From Rhodospirillales bacterium BBD 1991-14 (GTDB lineage Bacteria > Pseudomonadota > Alphaproteobacteria > Kiloniellales > Kiloniellaceae), in NCBI GenBank assembly GCA_001657395.1, contig LYSY01000004.1, forward strand, positions 361,942 through 425,941: a DNA stretch of 64,000 nucleotides, given 5' to 3'. Under the pieces are notes generated by a model. It worked only from the letters and a program-made list of their open reading frames with translations. It made no database searches and was not told the DNA's origin. The position numbers were made by a program, and so were the translations under genes. Positions 36,949 to 44,922 of the stretch are shown here, in pieces (position 1 is the first letter of the stretch; every line of letters starts with the position of its first letter).

Positions 36949-37854
36949 TCAGACCGCCTTGGGCAGGGAGAGGGTCTGGCTGATCCAGCCGCAGATCTCG
37001 CGGGCGGCGGCGGCCTCGAAGCCGACGAAGGTGTTGGAGGCGCCTTCGATGATCTTCGCCTTGACCTCCGGGGACTGGACCGCCGTTCTGCGAATGCGCT
37101 CGATGAAATCCTGCAACGGCCGTTCGCGGGTCTCCGCAAGGCCGCCGTAGAGGACGAAAATGGGCTGGCGGATCTGAGCCAGAGCCGGCGGACGGTCACC
37201 GGCTTCGCCATAGAACTCGCGGTGAATGCGGGCCCGGTCCGCGTAGACCTGGGCGCTTACGGTGCTGCCGAAGGAGTCTTTCACCGCGCCCATCGCCATC
37301 AGTTCCTGCCCCCGGCCCTCGGCGATCATCCGCTTTGCCAGGGCCGTCGTTTCGGCGGGCGCGAGGTCGGTGATCTTGTCGCGTACGATGGTGCCGGAAG
37401 ACGCAAACACACAGCCCACCGTGTGACGGTCCTGGCGTTGGACCTGGTAGAACACCACCTTGGGCGCGCCGTAGCCGACACCGACCAGGACGTAGTTCTT
37501 GAAGCCCTCCTTGCGCGCCAGCTCGGTCCAGGCGGCGATATCGAAGGGGCTGTCGATGAACTGCTCCCAGGCCGTGCCGCCAAGCAGGAAGCCTGTCGGG
37601 GTGCGAAACCAGGCCCCCAGGTCATGACCCCGGGTGTTCACGGCCAGGAAGGGGAGGCCGAGGCGCGCCACATGGCGGCCGATCTCGACAAACTCGCGCT
37701 GGCTGAACCGCCGGTGCATCCCATGGACCCAGATCACCAGCGGGCCGCTGCCTCTGCCCGACTGCGGCGTTACGAGCAGGCCTTCAAGCTCCAGTCCGTC
37801 TTCGGTGGTCACAAAGACCAGCCTTTCTATGGGATCGTTCGCTTTGCGTGGCAT
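36949..37854 (-). CDS. Alpha/beta-hydrolase-fold protein lacking the usual nucleophile
   Basis: 301 residues. LVIWVHGMHRRF provides the oxyanion-hole strand of the fold and FVLYGGLAE a later strand. At the nucleophile elbow, where GxSxG is expected, the codons give VGVGYGAPK, so Ser is replaced by Tyr. Near the C terminus the position of the catalytic His reads GASNTFVGFE, so His is replaced by Asn. The reading frame is otherwise intact with no stop or shift. It may be a binding or regulatory pseudoenzyme. It sits between the IclR and dehydrogenase genes; no function can be assigned. Confidence 0.75.
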   Translation of the reverse strand: MPRKANDPIERLVFVTTEDGLELEGLLVTPQSGRGSGPLVIWVHGMHRRFSQREFVEIGRHVARLGLPFLAVNTRGHDLGAWFRTPTGFLLGGTAWEQFIDSPFDIAAWTELARKEGFKNYVLVGVGYGAPKVVFYQVQRQDRHTVGCVFASSGTIVRDKITDLAPAETTALAKRMIAEGRGQELMAMGAVKDSFGSTVSAQVYADRARIHREFYGEAGDRPPALAQIRQPIFVLYGGLAETRERPLQDFIERIRRTAVQSPEVKAKIIEGASNTFVGFEAAAAREICGWISQTLSLPKAV

Positions 37855-38147
37855 GGAGGCCAGTCAGTCTCCGTCTTCGCGGCCCGGTCGGTCCCGGTCT
37901 CCATGCAAGGTAGAGAATTCAGGCCGGACGTTACAAGGCTTTCACGGCAGGCCGTCTAGCCCGCGGGCCCTGGCTCTTCCCGGCATCAACCAAGCCGAGT
38001 CAGGGATTGCGCCGCGATGTCGTAGCGCCTTGGAAAACACGCTAAGCTTGGCTGAAGCCCTGAGGCATTCCATCTATCAGGAGCGACGGCGGCACAGAAG
38101 CTGCCAGGGTTTGGGGTGCCGAGATTGAACCGAGGGACAGAGAGACC

Positions 38148-39200
38148 ATGAAGGCCGCGATACTAGAGGATTGGCGCCAGCTTTCCGTGCGCGAGGTCAG
38201 CGACCCCCGGCCACGCGACGGCGAGGCCCTGGTTCAGGTCGGCTACACCGGGGTCTGCGGATCGGATGCGCACATCTTCAACGGCGACATCCCCATCGCC
38301 CGGACGCCGGTCATCCCGGGCCACGAATTCATTGGCAGAGTTGCAGAACTGGCCGGCGCTGCTGCGGAAGGCCCTGTGGGAGGAGGCGTGGCTGTGGGGC
38401 AGAGGGTTGCCGTCCATCCGCTCGTTTCCTGCGGGTCCTGCGTTGCCTGCAGACGGGGCACGCCGCATGTCTGCTGCAATCTGGTGGTGATCGGCGTGAA
38501 CCGGGACGGCGCCTTTGCCGAGTATGTCAGCGTTCCTGCGGAGCGGCTGATTGCCCTGCCGGATGAACTGCCGGACGAAGTGGCGGCGCTGACCGAGCCC
38601 TTTGCCGTCGGCTACCACGCCTGCCGGCGGGCAGGCCTGCAGCCGGGCGAGCGTGTTCTGGTGATCGGCGGCGGCCCGATCGGTCTCTTTGCCGCCCTCG
38701 TGGCCCGCGACCTGGGAGCCAGCGACATCGCTGTCACCGAACCGATGGAAGCCCGGCGTGCCTTCGTTGAGAGTCACGGTATCGGTGCCGTCGACCCCCT
38801 GCGGGAGAGCTGTCTGGACGACCTGGCCGCCCGCGCAGGCGGAGAGGGCTTCGACGTGGTCATCGAGACCTCGGGTGTCGATGCCGGCATCCGGGTCGCG
38901 GTGGAGGCGGCGGCGCCGCGCGGGCGGATCGTCGCGCTGGGGTTTCCGGCGGAGCGCTTCGCCCAATACAACGTCACCTTCGCCATCATGAAGGAACTCA
39001 GTTTCATCGGCAGCCGTGTCTATCCCAGAGAAGAGTTCTGCGAAACGGTGGCGCTGCTGACGAAGGCCGTTGAAGACGGCAGGATTGCTTTCGACCGGCT
39101 GATCGCGGACGTGCGTGGCCTGGACGATCTGGAACGCTCGATCCTGGGTGTTGCCAAGGGCGAAGAGCGCGGCAAGATCCTGATCCGCCCGGGCGGCTGA
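38148..39200 (+). CDS. Zinc-dependent medium-chain alcohol/polyol dehydrogenase
   Basis: 350 residues of the MDR superfamily. Catalytic zinc: Cys in GVCGSDAHIF, GHEFIGRV and the later Glu in TEPF. Structural zinc lobe with four Cys: CGSCVACRRGTPHVC. Rossmann loop VIGGGPIGLFAALVA. Similar to L-idonate 5-dehydrogenase, threonine dehydrogenase and sorbitol dehydrogenase; the exact substrate is unknown. The gene is monocistronic, followed by a terminator that acts for the opposite strand. Confidence 0.88.
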   Translation: MKAAILEDWRQLSVREVSDPRPRDGEALVQVGYTGVCGSDAHIFNGDIPIARTPVIPGHEFIGRVAELAGAAAEGPVGGGVAVGQRVAVHPLVSCGSCVACRRGTPHVCCNLVVIGVNRDGAFAEYVSVPAERLIALPDELPDEVAALTEPFAVGYHACRRAGLQPGERVLVIGGGPIGLFAALVARDLGASDIAVTEPMEARRAFVESHGIGAVDPLRESCLDDLAARAGGEGFDVVIETSGVDAGIRVAVEAAAPRGRIVALGFPAERFAQYNVTFAIMKELSFIGSRVYPREEFCETVALLTKAVEDGRIAFDRLIADVRGLDDLERSILGVAKGEERGKILIRPGG

Positions 39201-39213
39201 ACGCGGTCTGCCG

Positions 39214-39252
39214 AAAAAAAACGGGCGGCGCAGGCAAGGGTCCGCGCCGCCC
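39214..39252 (-). terminator. Rho-independent terminator for the minus-strand binding-protein gene
   Basis: GGGCGGCGC (39223-39231) pairs perfectly with GCGCCGCCC (39244-39252). Eight A residues (39214-39221) form the T-run on the minus strand. It lies 60 bases after the stop of the sugar-binding protein and separates it from the convergent dehydrogenase. Confidence 0.9.
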
Positions 39253-39312
39253 AGGGCACCAGGGGTTTTCGTTTTTGCCCCGGTTTGGGCTACCCGGATC
39301 CGGGCCGCCGGG

Positions 39313-40263
39313 TTAGCGGATACCTTTTGATGCCAGATCGATGACCTGGTTTGCCTTGTCCTTGGTGATCAGGTTGGGGCCCGAGCCGATGGCGGTGGCG
39401 GGCATGACCCCGTACTTGGCATTCAGGGCCAGAAGCTGGACCGGCAGGAAGCCCTGCAGATAGGGCTGCTGGTCGATGGCGAAGAGCGCCGCACCGTCCC
39501 GGACCGATTCAAGATAGTCGCCCGAAAGGTCGAAGGAGCCGATCTTGATTTCGCCGGCCCGGCCCAGCTCGTCGACGGCAGAGACGATCTGCTCGCCGGC
39601 CAGCGATGCGCTCAGCCCCAGGGCGGTATCGAGATCCGGATCGGATTCCAGCGCCGCCTTGACCTTGGCCTTCACCTCCGAGGGGTCGTTGGTCGTCGGC
39701 AGGACGACCACCTCACCTTCGAAACCGTCGGCAAAGCCCTGACAGCGGGTGTCCAGCGCGACATTGCCGACTTCGTGATTGATGCAGAGCCCCTTGGAGC
39801 CACCGGCCTCCTTCAACGCCTTTCCGGCTGCCAGACCCGCCGTGTACTCCTCCTGACCGACGTGCAGCAGCGCGCCCAGGCTTTCATAGACGTCGGAGCC
39901 GGAGTTCAAGGAGATGACAGGGATACCTGCCTGAACGGCTTTCTGGATGGAGGGGCCGAGGGCGTCGGCATCGGGGATTGAGACCATGATGCCGTCGGGT
40001 TCCTGGTTGACCGCGGCGTCGATCAACTGGGCCATGGCGACCATGTCGAAAGTCTCCGGGGCCCGGTATTCGACCGTAACGTCGTTGGCTTCGGCCGCTT
40101 CCGAGATGCCGTTCTTCACGACCGACCACCAGGGATCCGAAGCCTGGCCATGGACCACCGCGATGATCCTGATGTCCGAAGCGAGACTCGTCGAAGGACT
40201 GCCGGCAGCAAGGGCGCCGACCAAGACAGCGGCCGAAAGGATGGCCTTCATGAATGACTTCAT
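39313..40263 (-). CDS. Periplasmic sugar/inositol-binding protein (Peripla_BP_4 type)
   Basis: 316 residues with signal peptide (MKSFMKAILSAAVLVGALAAG). DPWWSVVKNGISEAAEANDV, DGIMVSIPD and PVISLNSGSD are the ribose/inositol-binding-protein motifs. ATG 40263 follows GGGAGGATCGA. It is divergent from the LacI gene and shares its operator, and the same operator controls the iol operon. It therefore probably binds myo-inositol or a related cyclitol. No permease or ATPase gene is next to it, and a strong terminator follows it directly. Confidence 0.85.
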   Translation of the reverse strand: MKSFMKAILSAAVLVGALAAGSPSTSLASDIRIIAVVHGQASDPWWSVVKNGISEAAEANDVTVEYRAPETFDMVAMAQLIDAAVNQEPDGIMVSIPDADALGPSIQKAVQAGIPVISLNSGSDVYESLGALLHVGQEEYTAGLAAGKALKEAGGSKGLCINHEVGNVALDTRCQGFADGFEGEVVVLPTTNDPSEVKAKVKAALESDPDLDTALGLSASLAGEQIVSAVDELGRAGEIKIGSFDLSGDYLESVRDGAALFAIDQQPYLQGFLPVQLLALNAKYGVMPATAIGSGPNLITKDKANQVIDLASKGIR

Positions 40264-40390
40264 TCGATCCTCCCATTGTGCGCCCGGTTCCCCAGCGTGG
40301 TTCCCCAATATGGGTCCCCGGGGGCGCGTTCGTCGTCTTCGCAGGCTTATCACTGGAGCCTAATGCAACCTAGCCTGGGCAGTCAGAAAA

Positions 40391-40404
40391 TGCAACCGGT
40401 TGCA
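40391..40404. promoter_or_regulatory. LacI-family operator, perfect palindrome TGCAACCGGTTGCA
   Basis: A perfect 14-bp palindrome with the central CG typical of LacI-family sites. It lies 26 bases before the LacI regulator start and about 128 before the binding-protein start. The identical sequence occurs at 44809-44822. Confidence 0.85.
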
Positions 40405-40429
40405 AATTCAGGCGAAAGAGGCAAGAGTT

Positions 40430-41548
40430 GTGGCGGCCCTTGCGTTGGCTGAGAATGCGGGCCGGACCGGCGGACGCCGGAACGGGAAACGAGCGAGAAG
40501 AAGCGGGAAACGAGCGAGAACACGGGGCGTGGAACGGAGCGGGCAGGGCGATACCCGGGTGACCTTGAGAGAGGTGGCCGAGGCGGCGGGAGTCTCGCGC
40601 TCGGCGGTCTCGCGCACCTTCACCGAGGGGGCCAGCGTCTCCGCCCGGACCCGCAAGAAGGTGGAGAAGGCGGCCCGCGAATTGGGCTATCGCCCGAACG
40701 TCCTGGCCCGCAGCCTGACTACGAAGCGCACGGCCCTGATCGGGCTGCTGTCCAACAACTTTCAGAACCCCGCCTTCATGGAGGTCTTCGACCTCTTCAC
40801 CGCCGGCCTGCAGGAGCGCGGGCTGCGGCCGTTGCTGGTCAACCAGTCCGATGACGGTGATCCGGAAGCCTCCTTGGAAATGCTGATGCAGTACAGCGTC
40901 GACGGCCTGATCGTGGCCTCATCGACGCTGCCGCAGGCGTTTTCCAAAGCCCTTGCCGAAGCGCGTCTTCCGGTGGTCCATGCCTTCGGAAAACCGACGC
41001 CGGCCTTCAAGATCAATGTGGTGGGCGTCGACAACGTTCACGGCGGCGAGCTGGCGGCAGATCTGCTTATCGAACGGGGCTATCGCTCGGTCGGCTTTCT
41101 CGGCGGCCCGGAGCTGGCGACGTCGACGGAGGATCGTCTCGAGGGGTTCCGGCGCAGGCTGCAGGCCGCCGGGGTTGCGCTTGCGCAGGTCCGCTATGCC
41201 GAGACCTACAGCTATGCGGCGGGCCGCACGGCGATGGCGGCGCTGCTGGATGAGGGGCCTGTCGAAGCGGTGTTCTGCGGCGACGACATTCTCTGCATGG
41301 GCGCGCGCGATGTCTGCCGCGAGCGCGCGATCAGGGTCCCCGAAGACATGGGCCTGATCGGCTTCAACGATATCGCCATGGCCGACTGGGCCGCCTACGA
41401 CCTCACGACGATCCGCCAGCCGATCCGCGACATCATCATCTCTGCCGTGGAACTGGTGGTGCGTCTTGTCGAGGAACCGGGCCGCAGCCCGGAGGCACGG
41501 CTCTTTCCCTGTCAGGCGGTGGAACGCGGGACGCTGCGCCCGCGCTGA
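40430..41548 (+). CDS. LacI family transcriptional regulator of the inositol cluster
   Basis: Repressor with N-terminal HTH (VTLREVAEAAGVSRSAVSRTF), hinge (YRPNVLARSLTTKRTALIGLL) and C-terminal ribose-binding-like effector domain (FCGDDILCMGARDVC, LIGFNDIAMADWA). A basic, Arg-rich segment of about 40 residues precedes the HTH if GTG 40430 is the start, which is the first codon after AAAGAGG; later GTG starts at 40529 or 40559 would remove it. An upstream TTG at 40400 lies inside the operator and was rejected. It probably binds TGCAACCGGTTGCA at its own promoter and in front of the iol genes. Confidence 0.85.
   Translation: MAALALAENAGRTGGRRNGKRARRSGKRARTRGVERSGQGDTRVTLREVAEAAGVSRSAVSRTFTEGASVSARTRKKVEKAARELGYRPNVLARSLTTKRTALIGLLSNNFQNPAFMEVFDLFTAGLQERGLRPLLVNQSDDGDPEASLEMLMQYSVDGLIVASSTLPQAFSKALAEARLPVVHAFGKPTPAFKINVVGVDNVHGGELAADLLIERGYRSVGFLGGPELATSTEDRLEGFRRRLQAAGVALAQVRYAETYSYAAGRTAMAALLDEGPVEAVFCGDDILCMGARDVCRERAIRVPEDMGLIGFNDIAMADWAAYDLTTIRQPIRDIIISAVELVVRLVEEPGRSPEARLFPCQAVERGTLRPR
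40483..40520. repeat. Two 17-bp copies, 21 bases apart, in the LacI gene leader
   Basis: CGGGAAACGAGCGAGAA occurs at 40483-40499 and 40504-40520. In frame it gives two copies of GKRAR in the basic N-terminal extension of the regulator. Confidence 0.8.
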
Positions 41549-41572
41549 CCAGGCGGCTTTGCTGCCGTCCCC

Positions 41573-42712
41573 TCAAACCTCGACCCAGGCGCCTTGAGCC
41601 CTCGCGGACTCGGCTGCGGCATGAATGGCCGCCACGCTGTGCAGACCCTCCTCCGCGGTGGGAACGGGATGATTGCCGAGGTCGATGATGTCGCCGGCCT
41701 TCTGGGCGCGGATCGCGGCTGCGAGGTCCGCATAGAGATTGCCGAAGGCGCCGTAGAGCCCTTCGGCATGGCCGATCGCCAGGCGGGAGCCGCGTTGCGC
41801 AAGGGGGGCGAGGGCTTGGCTGCCGCGCTCCAGGATCCGGCTGGGCTCGCTGAGCGGCGTCCAGATCACCTGGTTCGGCTGTTCCTGCGCCCAGCTCAGG
41901 CCGCCCTTCTCGCCGAAGACCTGCAGCGTCAGGCCGTGCATGCGGCCGACCGCCACGGCGCTGGTCCAGAGGCGCCCGACCGTGCCGCCGCTCATGCGAA
42001 AGGCGAGGGCGGCGTCGTCTTCCAGCGCCCGCCCCTCGATGCAGGAAGCAAAGTCGGCGGAGACCCGGGCCACCTGCTGGCCGGTGACGAAGCAGGCCAT
42101 GTGGAGCGCGTGGCTGCCGGCATCGGCCAGAACCGAGGAGACGCCCGCCTGGGCCGGGTCGTAACGCCAGCGGACGCGAGGATTGTCGGCATCCGCGGCA
42201 TCGGCGTGGAAGCCGTGCGCGAACTCGGCGACCACCAGCCGGACGCGCCCGAGATCGCCCTGCGCGACCATGGCCTTCATCTGCCGGACCAACGGATAGC
42301 CGGAGTACCCGAAGTTCACGGCGCAGAGGCGCCCGGCCTGGCGCGCCGTGGCGACGATCTCCTCGGCCTCGGCAGTGGTCACCGTCATCGGCTTCTCGCA
42401 GAGCACGTTGAAGCCCGCTTCCAGGAAGGCCTTTGTGATCTCGTAGTGAGTGGCGTTCGGGGTGGCGACGGTCACCAGGTCCAGACGGTCCGGGCGCGCG
42501 GCCTCGCCCGCCAGCATGGACCGCCAGTCGCCGTAGGCCCGGTCCTCCTCGGCGCCGAGCCGGATGGCGAACCCACGGCCCCTGGCCGCATCGATATCCA
42601 GGGCGCCGGCGGCGAAGCGAAAGGCACCGTCCAGGCCCGCTGCGATACGGTGGGCGCCGCCGATCTGGCTCTCTTCGCCGCCGCCGATCATGCCCCAGGA
42701 AAGCTTGGTCAT
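41573..42712 (-). CDS. Gfo/Idh/MocA family oxidoreductase
   Basis: 379 residues. N-terminal Rossmann fold (WGMIGGGEESQIGGAHRIAA) and VLCEKPMTVT, the EKP motif with catalytic Lys. The C-terminal domain has the DAGSHALHMACFVTG catalytic segment. GGGEESQIG is typical of the large-dehydrogenase branch (IolW/levoglucosan-dehydrogenase-like). In this operon with IolE it likely oxidises an inositol isomer or another cyclitol/sugar. It ends 25 bases after the convergent LacI gene. Confidence 0.85.
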   Translation of the reverse strand: MTKLSWGMIGGGEESQIGGAHRIAAGLDGAFRFAAGALDIDAARGRGFAIRLGAEEDRAYGDWRSMLAGEAARPDRLDLVTVATPNATHYEITKAFLEAGFNVLCEKPMTVTTAEAEEIVATARQAGRLCAVNFGYSGYPLVRQMKAMVAQGDLGRVRLVVAEFAHGFHADAADADNPRVRWRYDPAQAGVSSVLADAGSHALHMACFVTGQQVARVSADFASCIEGRALEDDAALAFRMSGGTVGRLWTSAVAVGRMHGLTLQVFGEKGGLSWAQEQPNQVIWTPLSEPSRILERGSQALAPLAQRGSRLAIGHAEGLYGAFGNLYADLAAAIRAQKAGDIIDLGNHPVPTAEEGLHSVAAIHAAAESARAQGAWVEV

Positions 42713-42727
42713 GAACCTCTCCGAGCC

Positions 42728-43624
42728 TCAGGCTGCCAGGCCGATACCGCGCAGGTAGGCGAGGTTTGCCCGCGCGTCCTCGATTGGAACGGTGGTGCCC
42801 GCGGGATCGCAGTCCTGCTCCACCGTGACCCAGCCCTCGAAGCCGTTTTCCGCCAGGGCATCGCGCATGGCAGGGAAGTCGACGGCGCCCTGGCCCAGAT
42901 TGCAGAACAGGCCCTGTGCACAGGCATCGTAGAAGCCAATGCGTTCTGCGACCACGCGGGCTTTCACAGCCGAATCGACATCCTTCAGGTGGATATAGCT
43001 GACCCGCGCCGCGTGCCGGCGGTAGAAGCCGACCGGATCGAAACCGGCGTAGACACAGTGGCCCGTGTCCAGACAGACCGACATCAGCCCGGCCTCGATC
43101 TCCTCCAGGGCGCGTTCCAGCTCGTCCTCGAATTCCATGTAGCCGGCGGCGTGGGCATGGAGTGCGACGGAGAGTCCGTAGTCCTCCGTCCCCATGCGGG
43201 CGACGGTTCGAATCCGTCCGATGAAAGCCTGCCAGTCGTCCTCGCTCATGCGTTTTGCTTCGGCGGCACGCCCGGCGGTCGGCGCGCGCCCGGCGGCGAT
43301 GGAGTCGATCAATACCAGGTTCTTCGCGCCGTGCGCGCTCAACGCCTCGCAGGTACGCCGGCTCGCGGCCAGAACCTCGTCCCATTTGGTAGGGTCGTGG
43401 AAGGGGCGGAAGATGACGCCGCCGATCAGTGTGAGGTTGCGTTCGGCAAGGCCGCTGCGCAGCGCCGCCGGATCCTCCGGCATGTATCCGATGGGTCCCA
43501 GTTCCATGCCGCGGTAGCCCGCGGACGCGGCTTCGTCCAGCACCTGTTGCCATTGAGGATTGCGCGGATCGTCCGCGAACTCGACGCCCCAGGAGCAGGG
43601 TGCGTTACCGATGGGGAGCTGCAT
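42728..43624 (-). CDS. iolE: Inosose dehydratase-like TIM barrel protein (IolE)
   Basis: 298 residues, predicted to dehydrate 2-keto-myo-inositol to the diketone substrate of IolD. NAPCSWGVEF at the start, YRGMELGPIGYMPED, VCLDTGHCVYAG, YIHLKDVD and VTVEQDCDPA match the ordered motifs of IolE. Metal ligands would be the Glu, Asp and His in those segments. The gene lies between two dehydrogenase genes, 15 and 24 bases away. IolI-like isomerase is the alternative, but the C-terminal segment fits IolE better. Confidence 0.75.
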   Translation of the reverse strand: MQLPIGNAPCSWGVEFADDPRNPQWQQVLDEAASAGYRGMELGPIGYMPEDPAALRSGLAERNLTLIGGVIFRPFHDPTKWDEVLAASRRTCEALSAHGAKNLVLIDSIAAGRAPTAGRAAEAKRMSEDDWQAFIGRIRTVARMGTEDYGLSVALHAHAAGYMEFEDELERALEEIEAGLMSVCLDTGHCVYAGFDPVGFYRRHAARVSYIHLKDVDSAVKARVVAERIGFYDACAQGLFCNLGQGAVDFPAMRDALAENGFEGWVTVEQDCDPAGTTVPIEDARANLAYLRGIGLAA

Positions 43625-43648
43625 CGATGTCTCCAGATTGGCTGGTTC

Positions 43649-44794
43649 TTATGAGCTGCTGGCCGCAGCGGTGCCCTTGCCCAGGTCGCCGACCCTCACC
43701 CATGCGCGCGCCGCGTGCGACTGACGGATTGCCGCGACAATGCGGTTGACCTCGCAGCCGTCGCGAAAGGTCGGCCAGACCGGCTCGCCGGATTCGATGG
43801 CTTGGAGAAAGTCCCGCGCCTCGATGATGATCTGATCGTTGTAGCCGGTTCCGTGTCCGGGTCCCAGGCAGAAGGCCCGGTAGTCGGGATGTTCCGGGCC
43901 GGTCAGGATCTTGCGGTAGCCTTCGCGCGGCGAAGCCTTGGTGCTGTCGCAGAGCCAGAGGGCGTTCTGGTCCTCCTGGTCGAAGCGCAGCGCGCCTGCG
44001 GTCCCGTAGATTTCATAGGCGTAGCCCATCTTGCGCCCGCTGGCGACACGGCTGAAGGTGACAGAGCCGATGGCGCCGCCTTCGAAGCGGCAGAGGAAGT
44101 GGCCCTGGTCGTCGTTACGGACCCTTTCCGGGCCATCCGGGCCCGGCCTCGTTTCGTGAACCGTCTGGACATCGGCCACCAGGGTTTCGATGGGGCCGAC
44201 GAGCCGCAGGGCGGCGTTGATGATGTGCGGCGAGAGATCGCCCAGGGCGCCGGACCCCGGCTCGCGGGTCCGCCAGTAGGCCGGTGCCTCAGGATCGGCG
44301 AAAAAGTCCTCGGTGTGTTCGGCGCGCAGATGGACGACGCGCCCGATCTCGCCGCTCTCGATGATCTGCCGCGCCAGTTGGCTTGCCGGCGTGCGGATGT
44401 AGTTGAAGCCGACCATGTTGACCACCCCGGCGGTCTCTGCCGCGGCGGTCATGGCTTCCGAGTCCTCCAGGCTCTCGCCCAGGGGCTTTTCGCAGAAGAC
44501 GGGCTTGCCTGCGGCGATCGCCGCCAGGGCGATCTCGCGGTGGGTGCGCTGGGGCGAGGCGATGATCACCGCCTCCACCGCCGGGTCGTCCACCAGCTTG
44601 CGCCAGTCGTCCGTCGAGCGCTTGAACCCAAACGCCTTGGCCTTGGCGGCTGCGCCGGCGGCCGTGGTGGCGCAGATCATCTCGCAGACCGGCCTCAGGC
44701 CCGTATCGAAGACGGTGCCGACGGCTTTCAGGGCAACGCTGTGCGCCTTGCCCATGTAGCCAGTCCCGATCACTCCGACGCCGAGGGGCTTCAT
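43649..44794 (-). CDS. Gfo/Idh/MocA dehydrogenase, inositol 2-dehydrogenase-like
   Basis: 381 residues. Starts GVGVIGTGYMGKAHSVALKAV (dinucleotide-binding loop), then FCEKPLGESLEDSEAM and GDLSPHIINAALRLVG (catalytic Lys and His/Asp segments). The pattern is close to inositol dehydrogenase and levoglucosan dehydrogenase. It is the first gene of the minus-strand operon; the LacI operator lies 15 bases upstream of its start. It most likely catalyses the first step, myo-inositol to 2-keto-inositol, with NAD. Confidence 0.82.
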   Translation of the reverse strand: MKPLGVGVIGTGYMGKAHSVALKAVGTVFDTGLRPVCEMICATTAAGAAAKAKAFGFKRSTDDWRKLVDDPAVEAVIIASPQRTHREIALAAIAAGKPVFCEKPLGESLEDSEAMTAAAETAGVVNMVGFNYIRTPASQLARQIIESGEIGRVVHLRAEHTEDFFADPEAPAYWRTREPGSGALGDLSPHIINAALRLVGPIETLVADVQTVHETRPGPDGPERVRNDDQGHFLCRFEGGAIGSVTFSRVASGRKMGYAYEIYGTAGALRFDQEDQNALWLCDSTKASPREGYRKILTGPEHPDYRAFCLGPGHGTGYNDQIIIEARDFLQAIESGEPVWPTFRDGCEVNRIVAAIRQSHAARAWVRVGDLGKGTAAASSS

Positions 44795-44808
44795 ATCGAC
44801 CTACTTTC

Positions 44809-44822
44809 TGCAACCGGTTGCA
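44809..44822. promoter_or_regulatory. Second TGCAACCGGTTGCA operator, between the divergent iol operons
   Basis: Identical to the palindrome at 40391-40404. It is 15 bases from the start of the minus-strand dehydrogenase/iolE operon and 100 bases from iolD, so one bound regulator could repress both. Confidence 0.88.
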
Positions 44823-44922
44823 ATAACTCTATCCGACATATAGGATCGCTCGTCAAGTATCCCGCGCCGGGCCCGAATGGCCCAGAGCGCAAAGGGAACC
44901 ATCACGGGAGGACTCGGCGGCC

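Noticed and set aside
40400..40429. TTG at 40400 as the start of the LacI regulator
   Set aside because: It lies inside the operator palindrome and has no ribosome site; GTG 40430 or a later GTG is more likely.
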